From: Flavobacteriales bacterium
GTDB lineage: Bacteria; Bacteroidota; Bacteroidia; Flavobacteriales; JANQLC01
Reading direction: 5' to 3'
NCBI GenBank assembly: GCA_028280815.1
Contig: JANQLC010000030.1
Span: 43,761-107,760, forward strand
Length of the DNA: 64,000 bases
Positions 1 through 8,350 of this stretch are shown one piece after another. A program made the translations under genes and the position numbers. Within the stretch, counting starts at the first letter, position 1. Every line of letters begins with the position of its first letter. The notes beneath the pieces are model-generated. The model was given only the letters and a program-made list of their open reading frames with translations, ran no database searches and was not told where the DNA came from.

Positions 1-215
1 ACGACGTGCAACTGAGCGACCAAAAAGGGGCTAAAATACTGATGACCCTCACCTCGCCCAATTGCCCAGTGGCCGAGAGCCTACCGGCCGAGGTAGCGGA
101 AAAGGTGGAAGCCTTAGACGAGATCGACCAGGCAACAGTAACACTCACCTTTGACCCCCCCTGGTCGCAGGACATGATGAGTGAAGCGGCCAAATTGGAA
201 TTGGGGTTTTTGTGA
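1..215 (+). CDS. SufT/MIP18-family (DUF59) Fe-S assembly protein, C-terminal part
   Basis: The 5' part lies outside the window; the frame is open from the first bases. The visible C-terminus has a TLTSPNCPVAESLP segment and ends DMMSEAAKLELGFL. This matches the end of the DUF59/MIP18 (PaaD-like, SufT-like) family, whose members help assemble or carry Fe-S clusters. The Cys in SPNCPV is the conserved family cysteine. The stop overlaps the region before the next gene, which starts 3 nt downstream, suggesting one operon. The family call is good; the exact client proteins cannot be told. Confidence 0.75.
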   Translation, partial: DVQLSDQKGAKILMTLTSPNCPVAESLPAEVAEKVEALDEIDQATVTLTFDPPWSQDMMSEAAKLELGFL

Positions 216-217
216 CC

Positions 218-733
218 ATGGCGACAGCAATCGTAAACAAAGTCGCACAAAGCGGACTGAAAATATTCGATTTGGAAGCCCTTTATCCCGATGGCAAGCG
301 CATGCTTTTGGACATCAAAGCCTGGTTGGACGAAGGCATGGTACTGCGCGAAAGAGCATTTCGGCAACAGCTGCGCGATCACGATTGGAGCATATACCAA
401 GGTGCCTACGTAGCCGTTTACAATTCGGCGGCTGCCCTGATTCCCGCTTGGACCTATATGTTGGTCACCACCTTTCTGCAACCCCATGCCAAAGGCGTGG
501 TACAAGGGGATTTAGAAGCATTGGAAAGCGCGCTCTGCTATGCGGCGCTTCACGACTTGGACGTCTCCCCCTACCGGGACGCCCGGGTCATCATCAAGGG
601 CTGTGCCCATAAACCCATACCGCAAGCCGCCTTTGTGGCCTTGATCCAAAAGCTACTGCCCATCAGCCAGTCCATCATGTACGGTGAAGCCTGCAGCACC
701 GTACCGCTCTTCAAGCGAAAAAAATGCCCCTAG
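218..733 (+). CDS. DUF2480 family protein
   Basis: A 171-aa protein from ATG 218; a GTG at 212 overlapping the previous stop is the alternative start. It resembles the Bacteroidota-restricted DUF2480 family (segments IFDLEALYPDGKR, FLWLDEGMVLRE-like core, CSTVPLFKRKK end). No signal peptide or membrane segment is seen, so it is probably cytosolic. Its place right behind a SufT-like gene recalls the usual neighbourhood of DUF2480 near Fe-S assembly genes, but no biochemical function is known to me. Family membership is inferred from recalled sequence similarity. Confidence 0.7.
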   Translation: MATAIVNKVAQSGLKIFDLEALYPDGKRMLLDIKAWLDEGMVLRERAFRQQLRDHDWSIYQGAYVAVYNSAAALIPAWTYMLVTTFLQPHAKGVVQGDLEALESALCYAALHDLDVSPYRDARVIIKGCAHKPIPQAAFVALIQKLLPISQSIMYGEACSTVPLFKRKKCP

Positions 734-796
734 GCAACTCGGCGTTCAACCCCATCGTCAAAAAGATCAAAATCCCCACTTTCTCTATACTTTTTA

Positions 797-804
797 TATA
801 TTTG
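797..804 (+). promoter_or_regulatory. -7 box TATATTTG upstream of the S46 peptidase
   Basis: The octamer fits the Bacteroidota -7 consensus TAnnTTTG. It lies about 24 nt before the proposed GTG start at 828, which is a short leader typical of this phylum. No clear -33 TTTG is seen at the proper distance. Confidence 0.45.
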
Positions 805-827
805 GCGAAACTCTAAAACCTGTACCT

Positions 828-3002
828 GTGAATTTCGCGAAGGAGGTCATCCTGTTATCCGTCACCTTCCTCTCGCTGCTCCCAGTCAGCCTCAAGGCCG
901 ATGAGGGCATGTGGTTGCTCGCCCTTATCAAGCGACTCAACTACGTAGACATGCAAAGGGAAGGCCTACAACTCACGCCCGAGGAAATCTACAGCGTAAA
1001 CCATTCCAGCCTGGCGTCTGCCATTGTCAACTTTAACGGCTACTGCACCGGTGAAGTCGTATCGCCCGAAGGGCTTATCTTTACCAACCACCACTGCGGC
1101 TACGAAGCCGTTGCCGAGCTCTCCACCCAACAAAACGACTACCTAAAAAATGGCTTTTGGGCCTATGACAAAAAAGAAGAGCTAAAACCCACATCGCTAT
1201 TCGTATCCTTCTTTATACGAATGGCAGACGTGACCGATCGCATACAAGCGGGTTTGACCGCCAATATGAGTGAACAAGCGCGCCGAGACAAGATTCGCGA
1301 GTTCAGCGACCAAATCATCCGTGAAAACAACGGGGGTGGAAAGTACGGCGTAGAGGTACAATCCTTTTTCAAGGGAAACGAGTTCTATATGTTCGTTTAC
1401 GAATCCTATCCCGATGTTCGCTTGGCGGGTACCCCGCCTTCATCCATTGGAAAGTTCGGCGGTGACACCGACAACTGGGAATGGCCGCGCCACACCGGAG
1501 ACTTTTCCATCTTTCGGGTATATGGGGACAAAGGCGGCAAGCCGGCAGCCTATTCAGCGGATAATGTACCCTTAAAACCCAAGTACTTTCTACCGATCGA
1601 TATAGGCGGCGTGAAATCGGGTGATTTTGCCATGATTTTGGGCTACCCCGGCAGTACAGACCGCTACTTGCCTTCCTGGGGTGTCGACCAGTTGGTGCAC
1701 ATCAGCTATCCCGCTTGGGTAGAAGCGTCCAAAAGCGCTATGGACGTCATGAGGCGCTATATGGACCAAAACCGAAAAACCCATATCGACTACGCTTCCA
1801 GCTATTCCCAGTTGGCCAACTACTGGAAAAACCGAGCCGAAATGATCAAATCGCTTACAGCACACCAAACAGCCCGGAAAAAGCGCAAAATCGAAAGGCG
1901 ATTTGCGAGGTGGGCTCGAAAAAAAGACCATATCGCCCGATACGGCCAGGCCCTCAACATGCTCAAAGATTTTTACACCGCCTCAAACGACCATGCCATT
2001 CAGCAAAGCTACTTGCGCGGGATCATTCAGCCCAGCGAGATGATTAAGACAGTGCTCGGACGTCGGACGAAGGCATTTTTGAAGAATAAGAACTATATGC
2101 AACAACCTGAAGCAGTCCAAAAGGCCATAAGAGACCAGATATACGGGAGGCTCAGAGAGCTCTACGCCAAAATGGATATGACATTGGAAAAAGACCTCTT
2201 AAAAAAGCAAATTGCGCTGTACGCGAACAGGGTAAAGCCCGAATCCCAGTTTTCGCTCCTGAGGGAAATCCAAAAGGGCGGGGCTGGCAGCATTTCGTCA
2301 TACATAGACGATGCATTTGCGCATTCTCTATTCAGTTCCTTAGATCGGCTCACCGCGTTCTTACAGCACCCCGATGCGGCTGAGCTAAATCGAGACGAGC
2401 TATTCGCCCTGGCACAAAACCTGTGGAAAAAATACCACAACCCACCGAAATCATACGTCGATAAAAAGAAAGAACGGCGGAAGGGCTATCGATTGCTCTT
2501 AAGCGGATTGCGCAAGATGTATCCGCGCAAGAAATTCTATCCCGACGCGAATTTTAGCCCGCGGCTGACTTATGGAAAGGTGAGGCGACTGCCGAGAGAC
2601 AAGCGCAACGACGCCAAGAAGAACTATTACACCACCCTCAAAGGCGTCATAGCCAAGTACAAACCCGGGAATGAGGAGTTCGACCTGCCGGCCAAGCTGA
2701 TCAAATTGTATAAGGCAAAGGATTACGGACGATATGTGGATGCCGACGGCAGTTTGCACGTCGACTTCTTAACCGACAACGATATCACCGGTGGAAACTC
2801 AGGCTCGCCCGTCATCAACGGCAAAGGGCAGCTCATCGGCCTAGCCTTTGACGGAAACTCGGAGGCCATGAGCGGTGATGTGCAATTCGACAAGAGACGA
2901 CAGCGCACCATTGCAACGGATATTCGCTATGTGCTCTTTGTCATCGACAAGTATGCGGGGGCGACCAATCTGATCAGAGAGATGAAGCTCGTAAACGAAT
3001 AG
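828..3002 (+). CDS. S46 family dipeptidyl peptidase (DPP7/DPP11 type)
   Basis: A serine exopeptidase that removes dipeptides from oligopeptides in the periplasm. GTG 828 is chosen because it gives a signal peptide (NFAKEVILLSVTFLSLLPVSLKA) and follows a TAnnTTTG box; the longer open frame back to 684 overlaps the previous gene. Three S46 signatures are visible: NHHCGY (catalytic His), EWPRHTGDF (Asp region) and GGNSGSPV (nucleophile Ser). The length of 724 aa is normal. The residue after LAFD is Gly (FDGNSEAMSGD), which points to DPP7-like broad specificity rather than the Arg of acidic-specific DPP11. The specificity call is inference. Confidence 0.92.
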   Translation: MNFAKEVILLSVTFLSLLPVSLKADEGMWLLALIKRLNYVDMQREGLQLTPEEIYSVNHSSLASAIVNFNGYCTGEVVSPEGLIFTNHHCGYEAVAELSTQQNDYLKNGFWAYDKKEELKPTSLFVSFFIRMADVTDRIQAGLTANMSEQARRDKIREFSDQIIRENNGGGKYGVEVQSFFKGNEFYMFVYESYPDVRLAGTPPSSIGKFGGDTDNWEWPRHTGDFSIFRVYGDKGGKPAAYSADNVPLKPKYFLPIDIGGVKSGDFAMILGYPGSTDRYLPSWGVDQLVHISYPAWVEASKSAMDVMRRYMDQNRKTHIDYASSYSQLANYWKNRAEMIKSLTAHQTARKKRKIERRFARWARKKDHIARYGQALNMLKDFYTASNDHAIQQSYLRGIIQPSEMIKTVLGRRTKAFLKNKNYMQQPEAVQKAIRDQIYGRLRELYAKMDMTLEKDLLKKQIALYANRVKPESQFSLLREIQKGGAGSISSYIDDAFAHSLFSSLDRLTAFLQHPDAAELNRDELFALAQNLWKKYHNPPKSYVDKKKERRKGYRLLLSGLRKMYPRKKFYPDANFSPRLTYGKVRRLPRDKRNDAKKNYYTTLKGVIAKYKPGNEEFDLPAKLIKLYKAKDYGRYVDADGSLHVDFLTDNDITGGNSGSPVINGKGQLIGLAFDGNSEAMSGDVQFDKRRQRTIATDIRYVLFVIDKYAGATNLIREMKLVNE

Positions 3003-3023
3003 ATAATTATCAAGAACAAAGAT

Positions 3024-3545
3024 ATGCTAGGAATAAGCCGAAAAGCCAAAAGATTTACTTATATAGTTCTATTAAGCACACCTTTGTGTTTATTTACGAA
3101 TTGTGCTACTATAGTTAGTAAGAGTAGATACCCCATTTCTATCAACAGTTTCCCCTCTGGAGCAAAAATTACTATCACTGATAAAAGGGGTACTGTAGTT
3201 TATCATGGAAATACACCTTTAACTCTAAAATTAAGCGCTGCGAGTGGTTTTTTTTCAAAAGCTCGTTAGCAGGTAAAATTCGAAAAAGAAGGATATGATA
3301 GCAAAACTGTCCCGGTAGTATTTAAGTTAGATGCATGGTATTTTGGAAATATTTTGTTTGGTGGTTTGATCGGGCTATTAATCGTTGACCCCGCAACAGG
3401 AGCAATGTATAAATTGGATACTGAATTTTTAAATGAAACTTTGGTTCAGTCAACTGCAAGTGTTCAAAAAGAAGAATTAAAAATTTATACTATAAATGAA
3501 ATTCCAAATGAATGGAAGAGACATATGGTGGCAATAAGCAAATAA
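3024..3545 (+). pseudogene. PEGA-like lipoprotein gene broken by one in-frame stop
   Basis: Reading frame 3 runs from ATG 3024 to the stop at 3545 with a single TAG at 3267-3269. Before it: signal peptide with lipobox-like LFTNC and a PEGA-type stretch (NSFPSGAKITITDKRG). After it: QVKFEKEGYDSKTVPV, then GNILFGGLIGLLIVDPATGAMYKL, the usual end of this lipoprotein family. Relatives have Tyr where the stop sits (FSKARYQVKFEKEGY-like), so one base change of a TAT/TAC codon explains it. Everything else is intact, so the lesion is recent or the stop may be read through. A sequencing error is the alternative. Confidence 0.75.
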
Positions 3546-3563
3546 GTAATATAATCGGACAAA

Positions 3564-4415
3564 ATGAAAAACCAGCTTGTACTCGCAATGGTGATGGGCT
3601 TAAAGCTAACCACTTATGCCCAATCTCTAAGGGTGAACATCAAAGATGTCGAGGCTGAGGTCTCCGGCCGAATAGGCGTGTCAATATCCGATACGCAGCG
3701 CGTAATATGGAATTATCGAGGAGATGAGCGCTTTCCGATGATGAGTACGTCCAAAACGCTAGTCTGTGCCAAGTTGCTCTCTGATTTCGACCATGGCCGA
3801 CTAAGCGAGCGAGATAGCAGCAAAATAGAAAGACAAAATTTGATTATCTGGTCCCCGGTTACAAAAAAATATATCGGGCAGTTCATTTCACCTAAACAAG
3901 CCTGTGAGGCGGCTATGTTGAGCAGCGACAACACGGCTGCCAATCTGGTTTTAGAAAAAGCCGGCGGGCCAAGAGCCGCGACCCATTTTTTGCGCACTTT
4001 CGGCGATCATACCACTCGGTTGGATCGTTACGAGCCCGACCTCAACGCTTGTAAAACGGGTGATCTGCGTGATACCACTACGCCTAACGCTATGGTTACG
4101 ACACTGCGTAAACTGTTATTCGGAGAAGTATTGACGTCAAGGTCTAAAGATCAGCTCAAACAGTGGATGATACATGATAAAGTTGCTGATTCGCTATTGC
4201 GTTCGGTTTTACCTTCCGGCTGGTTGATAGCCGATCGTTCTGGCGCCGGTTCCGGTTCCAGAGGTATTACCGCTATCATTTGGTCTGAAAGACGTCAGCC
4301 ATTGATAATTGCCATCTACTTGGCTGAAACAGAACGCGCTATTGATGAACAAGACAAAATTATCGCTAGAATCGGTGAAGCGATTTTTGATTCCCATAAC
4401 GTAGTGCCGTTTTGA
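3564..4415 (+). CDS. Class A beta-lactamase, CARB/RTG-like
   Basis: Hydrolyses beta-lactams in the periplasm. The 283-aa protein has a signal peptide ending near TTYAQ and all class A motifs: STSK at residues 61-64 (Ser70, Lys73), SDN at 121-123, ExxxN at 157-161 in RYEPDLN, and RSG at 225-227 instead of the usual KTG. RSG together with ADRSGAGS, DLRDTTTP, WSERRQP and IYLAETE closely recalls carbenicillinases of the CARB/PSE group. The two cysteines around the active site (C68, C114) are also present. This is subclass A1-like, unlike the A2 enzymes common in Bacteroidota, so horizontal acquisition is likely. It follows the broken lipoprotein gene by 18 nt. Confidence 0.93.
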   Translation: MKNQLVLAMVMGLKLTTYAQSLRVNIKDVEAEVSGRIGVSISDTQRVIWNYRGDERFPMMSTSKTLVCAKLLSDFDHGRLSERDSSKIERQNLIIWSPVTKKYIGQFISPKQACEAAMLSSDNTAANLVLEKAGGPRAATHFLRTFGDHTTRLDRYEPDLNACKTGDLRDTTTPNAMVTTLRKLLFGEVLTSRSKDQLKQWMIHDKVADSLLRSVLPSGWLIADRSGAGSGSRGITAIIWSERRQPLIIAIYLAETERAIDEQDKIIARIGEAIFDSHNVVPF

Positions 4416-4485
4416 AAGCATGTCGCTAATGGTTTTTCTACTTTAAAATATACTTACTCCAGCCATTTGTGATATTTTTCGCTCT

Positions 4486-4700
4486 GTGTATTTAATATTC
4501 GATACCGAAACCGGCGGATTACCACGAGGCTGCCATGCCGCTGACAGCGGATACGGATAAGCGGCCCCGCGCCATTCAAATCGCCTAGCAATTACGAGCA
4601 ATTCGGAATAATACAAGACATTGCCAAAGCCTTGATACGCGCAAAAGGATCACTGCTTACCCCTACTCGTGTCGGAAAAACCGCAAACCCATGCCAAACC
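4486..4700 (+). pseudogene. Relic of a DnaQ-like 3'-5' exonuclease N-terminus
   Basis: From GTG 4486 the frame reads VYLIFDTETGGLP, the first exonuclease motif of DnaQ-type domains. After a frameshift near 4525 it continues EAAMPLTADTDKRPRAIQIA, then a stop, then QL. This follows the order of the N-terminus of Bacteroidota exonuclease-DNA polymerase III alpha proteins (FDTETTGLP, P-T-D-WPR-VQIAWQL). Only about 70 codons can be recognised; the rest has decayed. Confidence 0.55.
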
Positions 4701-4829
4701 ACTAGAGGATATAGGAGTCATTTGAAAACGCCTCATTTGACGGGATTATAGCAACGCGTATTCAACCCAGCTCTTATGGAAGCCTCCACGCTAACGCCGA
4801 CACCGAGACCAGCATCTGATGTTTTTTCG

Positions 4830-5470
4830 AGTCATGTGGAACAACAGGAGCACAAACAAGCCTTGCTCCCACAATAAGGACCTGAGGTCATCAAGCGATT
4901 CAGTTTATCATCGGACAGATACGAAGGCAAAAAACAGCCGCACAAGGGGTAAGACTCAAAAAAGACAGGCTCGAAAAAGATAGGTCCACAAGAGATAGAC
5001 CCACAAAAAACAGCCCTCTTTTCAAACCGACATACAGATATAAAAAACAAATCCCGCCTTTTCAAACTGCCCCCAAGCGATTTATGCTGCGATAGGACTT
5101 TCACACAGTACAGGACAAAAAAGGAGGGGCCGTCTTTCAAGCCATCCCATAAAAACAAACGCAGCACAGCGTTGTGTCTAAGCACCGGAATCCAGTCAGA
5201 AAAAGCCTCGGTTCTCAGGTGCCGGAAAAGGATAAAACAAAAATACCCCTCGCCTTTCAGACTGCTCCAGATTAGAGCATGCGACAAAAGCCACAGCACT
5301 GACCCGACCGAATACCCATTTCTCACCCAAGCCGCACAGCGGTTCAGGATGATTGAACACGGGACAAAGTCAAAAACACAAGCCTCTTTTTCAAAATGCC
5401 ATACAGAAACAAAAACTCCTTTTCAGGCCATTCCCAGGCTCTGCCACCTTTATTTCCTGTCTTTTTGTCC
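4830..5470 (+). repeat. Dispersed degenerate repeat family A (AC-rich orientation)
   Basis: No gene is seen between 4701 and 5776. This stretch has irregular units of roughly 60-70 nt built from an ACAAAA-rich run, a CCC(C)TTTTCAAACYG core and a CACAGTAC-like tail (for example 5010-5030, 5055-5075, 5100-5135, 5250-5275). The 15-mer ACTGCTCCAGATTAG at 5261-5275 recurs at 44881-44895, with similar flanks for about 90 nt. T is scarce on this strand, so long open frames here are chance. Confidence 0.6.
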
Positions 5471-5776
5471 TTGTATTCATCGAAAATAATTTCTTTTGTA
5501 TTGCCATCGAAGGATAGGTAAGCCTTTCTAAAGAAAATCCAATCATCACCTTAATACGACCCAAGCCAGTGTGATCAAAGACAAAAAAGAGGGAGAATCA
5601 CCGGCTGCTGCCCACCACAGCGTTTGACTTACACCGCGACAGGCTGGACACAGTACGGTAAAGACGTAAAAACAGATGACGCACCAAAAATATTGAGACA
5701 TGGGCAAGCCCGACCCTAGGGAGGCCCGCAAATAAATCACATTTTTATGTACCTTGGGGCAAAAAAGAAGGATGAT

Positions 5777-6238
5777 ATGCAAAGATCCGTTCTAATAGCC
5801 TTTTTGGCCTTGTTTATCCTCATACAATTCTTTAGGCCGGAAAAAAACACAGCCCAAGGACCCAGCCCCAACGACATCAGCACGGTACTCTCCGCGCCCA
5901 AATCGGTTTTAACCAAACTGGATGCCGCTTGTTTCAACTGTCATTCCAACCATACGCGCTACCCCTGGTACGCCGAAGTGGCGCCCATCAGCTGGTGGAT
6001 GGCCGGTCATATCAGAGCCGGTAAAAAACACCTGAATTTTTCTGAATTCGCAACTTATCCGAGAAAGAGGCAGCTCCACAAGCTAGAAAAGATCGCCGAA
6101 GCCATTGAAGAGGGCTGGATGCCCTTAAAGAGCTACAAAATCATGCACCCCGAATCCGTATTAAAAAAGGACGAGATCAAAGAAATCTCAGATTGGTTAC
6201 AAGCAGCCCAAGCGGATCTGCAAAAACGGACATACTGA
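5777..6238 (+). CDS. Heme-binding domain protein (Haem_bd family)
   Basis: A 153-aa protein with one N-terminal membrane anchor (SVLIAFLALFILIQFF) and a single c-type heme motif CFNCHSNHTRYPWY followed by APISWWMAGHI. This is the hallmark of the small Bacteroidota heme-binding family PF14376. It probably faces the periplasm, with a possible electron-transfer role. ATG 5777 is preferred over 5747 because it starts directly before the anchor. It is monocistronic as far as can be seen. Confidence 0.85.
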   Translation: MQRSVLIAFLALFILIQFFRPEKNTAQGPSPNDISTVLSAPKSVLTKLDAACFNCHSNHTRYPWYAEVAPISWWMAGHIRAGKKHLNFSEFATYPRKRQLHKLEKIAEAIEEGWMPLKSYKIMHPESVLKKDEIKEISDWLQAAQADLQKRTY

Positions 6239-6267
6239 GACCCGAGAAGCCCGATAAAGCGCGGCGC

Positions 6268-7315
6268 ACAGTTAACACCGAGATACTGATTTTTTTGAAA
6301 CTATTTTAAACTTCCACCAAAACTTTTTGAATTAAATTTGACTTATTGCTGTCTTATACCTAACTTAGCAATCTAAAATCCACAAGTCATAAAGGCAGTA
6401 AAGCTACTTTTAACCATCGGATTGGTGTTTGCCCTGTCGTATGCTTGCGCACCCGATGAGGGGGAAGGGCTCATTGCCAATAAAAACCCGTTACCGGAAC
6501 AAAGCATCCACAGCAGTAAGGGAAATTCCCGCCGAGATTCCAATGGTACGACTATCTCCCTAAGCAAAAACCCTTTATCCCAAGAGCTGCTTCAATCTGT
6601 GGAAAAGATTCTCAACCGAGCTGCCAAAATTAACACCGAGGAATGTGAGTTCGTCCATTTTTTCATTATATGGGATAAGCAGCAGCAAAAAATATCGATG
6701 GAATACGTAGAAATCATCGATAATCCCTGGATATTTCCATTCCTCGATAGCGTTAGGGGCGATGGCCTCGAAAATCTGGTCGCCAACGGCCAAAGCGTTT
6801 ACATAGTGACCTGCGATAAAGGATGGGAAAAAGAAGTAAAGGGAAAATTGGCTGCTGGTAGGGCTGCCTTAAAATGCTTAGACGAAGGCGGTTGTGCCAC
6901 GGTATGCAGAAAGGAGCCCGATAAAGAAGGGGGATCTCAGGTTAAAACCGAGGTGCTTTACATACCCGCCGCGTTCTTTAAAAATTTTTTAAAGGAATGA
7001 AGAATCCTGATAAAACAGCCAATCTCAAAATAAACAAGGCTGATTTTTCATACGAAAGTCACAAAACTTCTAAAACCAGACAAAAAGCAACACAGGACTC
7101 GCACTCCCAGCTCTAAACCGACAAAATCGTCAATACATCGATTTCCATCCACATTACAAAAGGCGCTGCAACAGCCATCCCAGTACAACCATAGCCGCAC
7201 AGCACTGAAACCTCATACTTCACCAATGAAAAGACAAATCATCAATAATTCTCTTATTTCAGCACTTTAGTAGAGATAAGCCTCCATCGCACAACGCCAC
7301 CGATCGCGTTACTGG
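6268..7315 (+). repeat. Segmental duplication, copy 1 (pair of 10109-11205)
   Basis: Copy 1 runs from a shared TAACACCGAGAT upstream, through a lipoprotein gene, to a shared 3' flank (AGCCATCCCA at about 7170, CCATAGCCGCACA at about 7190, CACAACGCCACCGAT at about 7290). The same landmarks occur in the same order at 10109-11205. The two copies flank gltX. Copy 1 is the more decayed. Confidence 0.75.
6389..7000 (+). CDS. Lipoprotein paralog with damaged start (copy 1)
   Basis: About 203 aa of unknown function, clearly paralogous to the protein at 10218-10874 (shared YACAPDEG, LPEQS-HSSKG, SRRDSNG, VYIVTCDKGW-KEVKG, CLDEGGCATVCRK, IPAAFFKNFLKE). The codon aligned with the paralog's GTG start is ATA at 6389-6391. 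The next usable start is TTG 6422, which would leave only eight residues before the lipobox Cys. The promoter is also weakened: TTTG at 6337-6340, then 20 nt, then TAACTTAG (one mismatch to TAnnTTTG). The body is open and intact, so it is probably silent or poorly expressed. Three to five conserved Cys suggest a disulfide-bonded exported protein. Confidence 0.6.
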   Translation: MKAVKLLLTIGLVFALSYACAPDEGEGLIANKNPLPEQSIHSSKGNSRRDSNGTTISLSKNPLSQELLQSVEKILNRAAKINTEECEFVHFFIIWDKQQQKISMEYVEIIDNPWIFPFLDSVRGDGLENLVANGQSVYIVTCDKGWEKEVKGKLAAGRAALKCLDEGGCATVCRKEPDKEGGSQVKTEVLYIPAAFFKNFLKE

Positions 7316-7329
7316 GGGAGTAAAGTGAA

Positions 7330-7880
7330 TTGTGTGAGATGAGGCAAGGGTGAAAATAGATGGAAACCTAATGGAAACCTAGTAATGATAAGCAATACAG
7401 CCAAATAAGGCTGGAAACCCCAATAAAGACGAAATGCGCTAAAACCGTGTAATCTGAAATTAATTTGTGATTAACCTACATTTTGAAGCGAGAAAGCAGC
7501 CGTTTTTACCTGTAAATCCAGCTACCATAGACGAACTGTCTCCGGCTCTTATAGCCTGCTAAGCGACAGATAGCAGCCCTGAGTAGGGGCTTTTTTGTGC
7601 CCGTTCTTCTCTCTCGGCTTTTTCGTCGTTAGGGTCTAAGGAGTGGGTTCAGTTTTTGCTTGTTCTTCTCCCCCGGTTTTCTCCTCTGTTTGAGCTTTGG
7701 CCTCAGCTATTGTTGTCGCTGGTTGGATAACGGCTTTTTTTGCCCGTATACCGAGATGACAGGCTTGCAGCCCAAAACCGCAAAATACCGCTTGGTCACC
7801 CATTTTGGTCACCCATATCGCAGCTGCTTTTGAGCAGTCGCGGAGTCGGGAAATGCCGCTCTTTTTTTGCTCCTATACCA
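7330..7880 (+). repeat. Dispersed element C, copy 1, with terminator-like hairpin
   Basis: No gene is seen from 7001 to 8350. This part aligns in order with 62530-62860: GGGTGAAAATAG, GAAACC, AAGCAATACAG, a G/C hairpin followed by T6 (7576-7596), then GCTTGCAGCCCAAAACC, two TTGGTCACCCA-type units, and CATATCGCAGC plus CTTTTGAGC. A third, inverted copy of the left half is at 36770-37010. The hairpin with its T-run looks like an intrinsic terminator. Confidence 0.55.
7576..7596 (+). terminator. Rho-independent terminator-like hairpin in element C copy 1
   Basis: GCCCT, loop GAGT, AGGGGC, then TTTTTT. The stem is short but GC-rich. The same position is kept as a hairpin in the other two copies of the element (36777-36795 and 62706-62725). 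Confidence 0.5.
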
Positions 7881-8350
7881 CCTCTCTTCTATAGTACTAA
7901 GGGAATCGCGTTTTCCCAAAAATCGGATTTTGTCTTTGAAACGGGTCGGGATTCGTTTTTCGGATTATAGTTATAAAGAGCAGAGAAACCACAGAAGACC
8001 CAAACGGCCATAAAATAAAAGCCCATAGCATCGATCCATCAAAGGAATAACCCATGTGGTTTCGGAGCTTTATTTGAAATGGGTAGCGGATTTAAAACGG
8101 TAGCATTTAATATCATCGATAGCCATTGTCATTTTCCAGTCATGTGATCAAGACCAAAGTGGGAGCGCAAATAGTTGAGGGATAGCAAATGTAAAACTGA
8201 TCTTGAAAATTTTCAATTAAACACACCCCCCTTGATCTGAGAAGGGAATGCGATGTCCCAATTTAACGAATTACTAGAAATGGACGGGGATTGCAACTGA
8301 AGCCATACCCAAGCCGGGCAGATACGGCGTTCATCTGTAATCCTTAAAGG
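7881..8350. other. Intergenic region without recognised content
   Basis: Nothing convincing was found here: no coherent coding frame, RNA gene or repeat copy. It separates element C from the 3' end of gltX. Confidence 0.5.

Noticed and set aside
181..612. 143-aa frame overlapping DUF2480
   Set aside because: It is a shadow frame; the DUF2480 frame has family similarity and the better start context.
4832..5326. 164-aa open frame on the minus strand in the family A block
   Set aside because: It crosses several degenerate repeat units and is the effect of T-poor composition on the other strand; no domain or start signal is seen.
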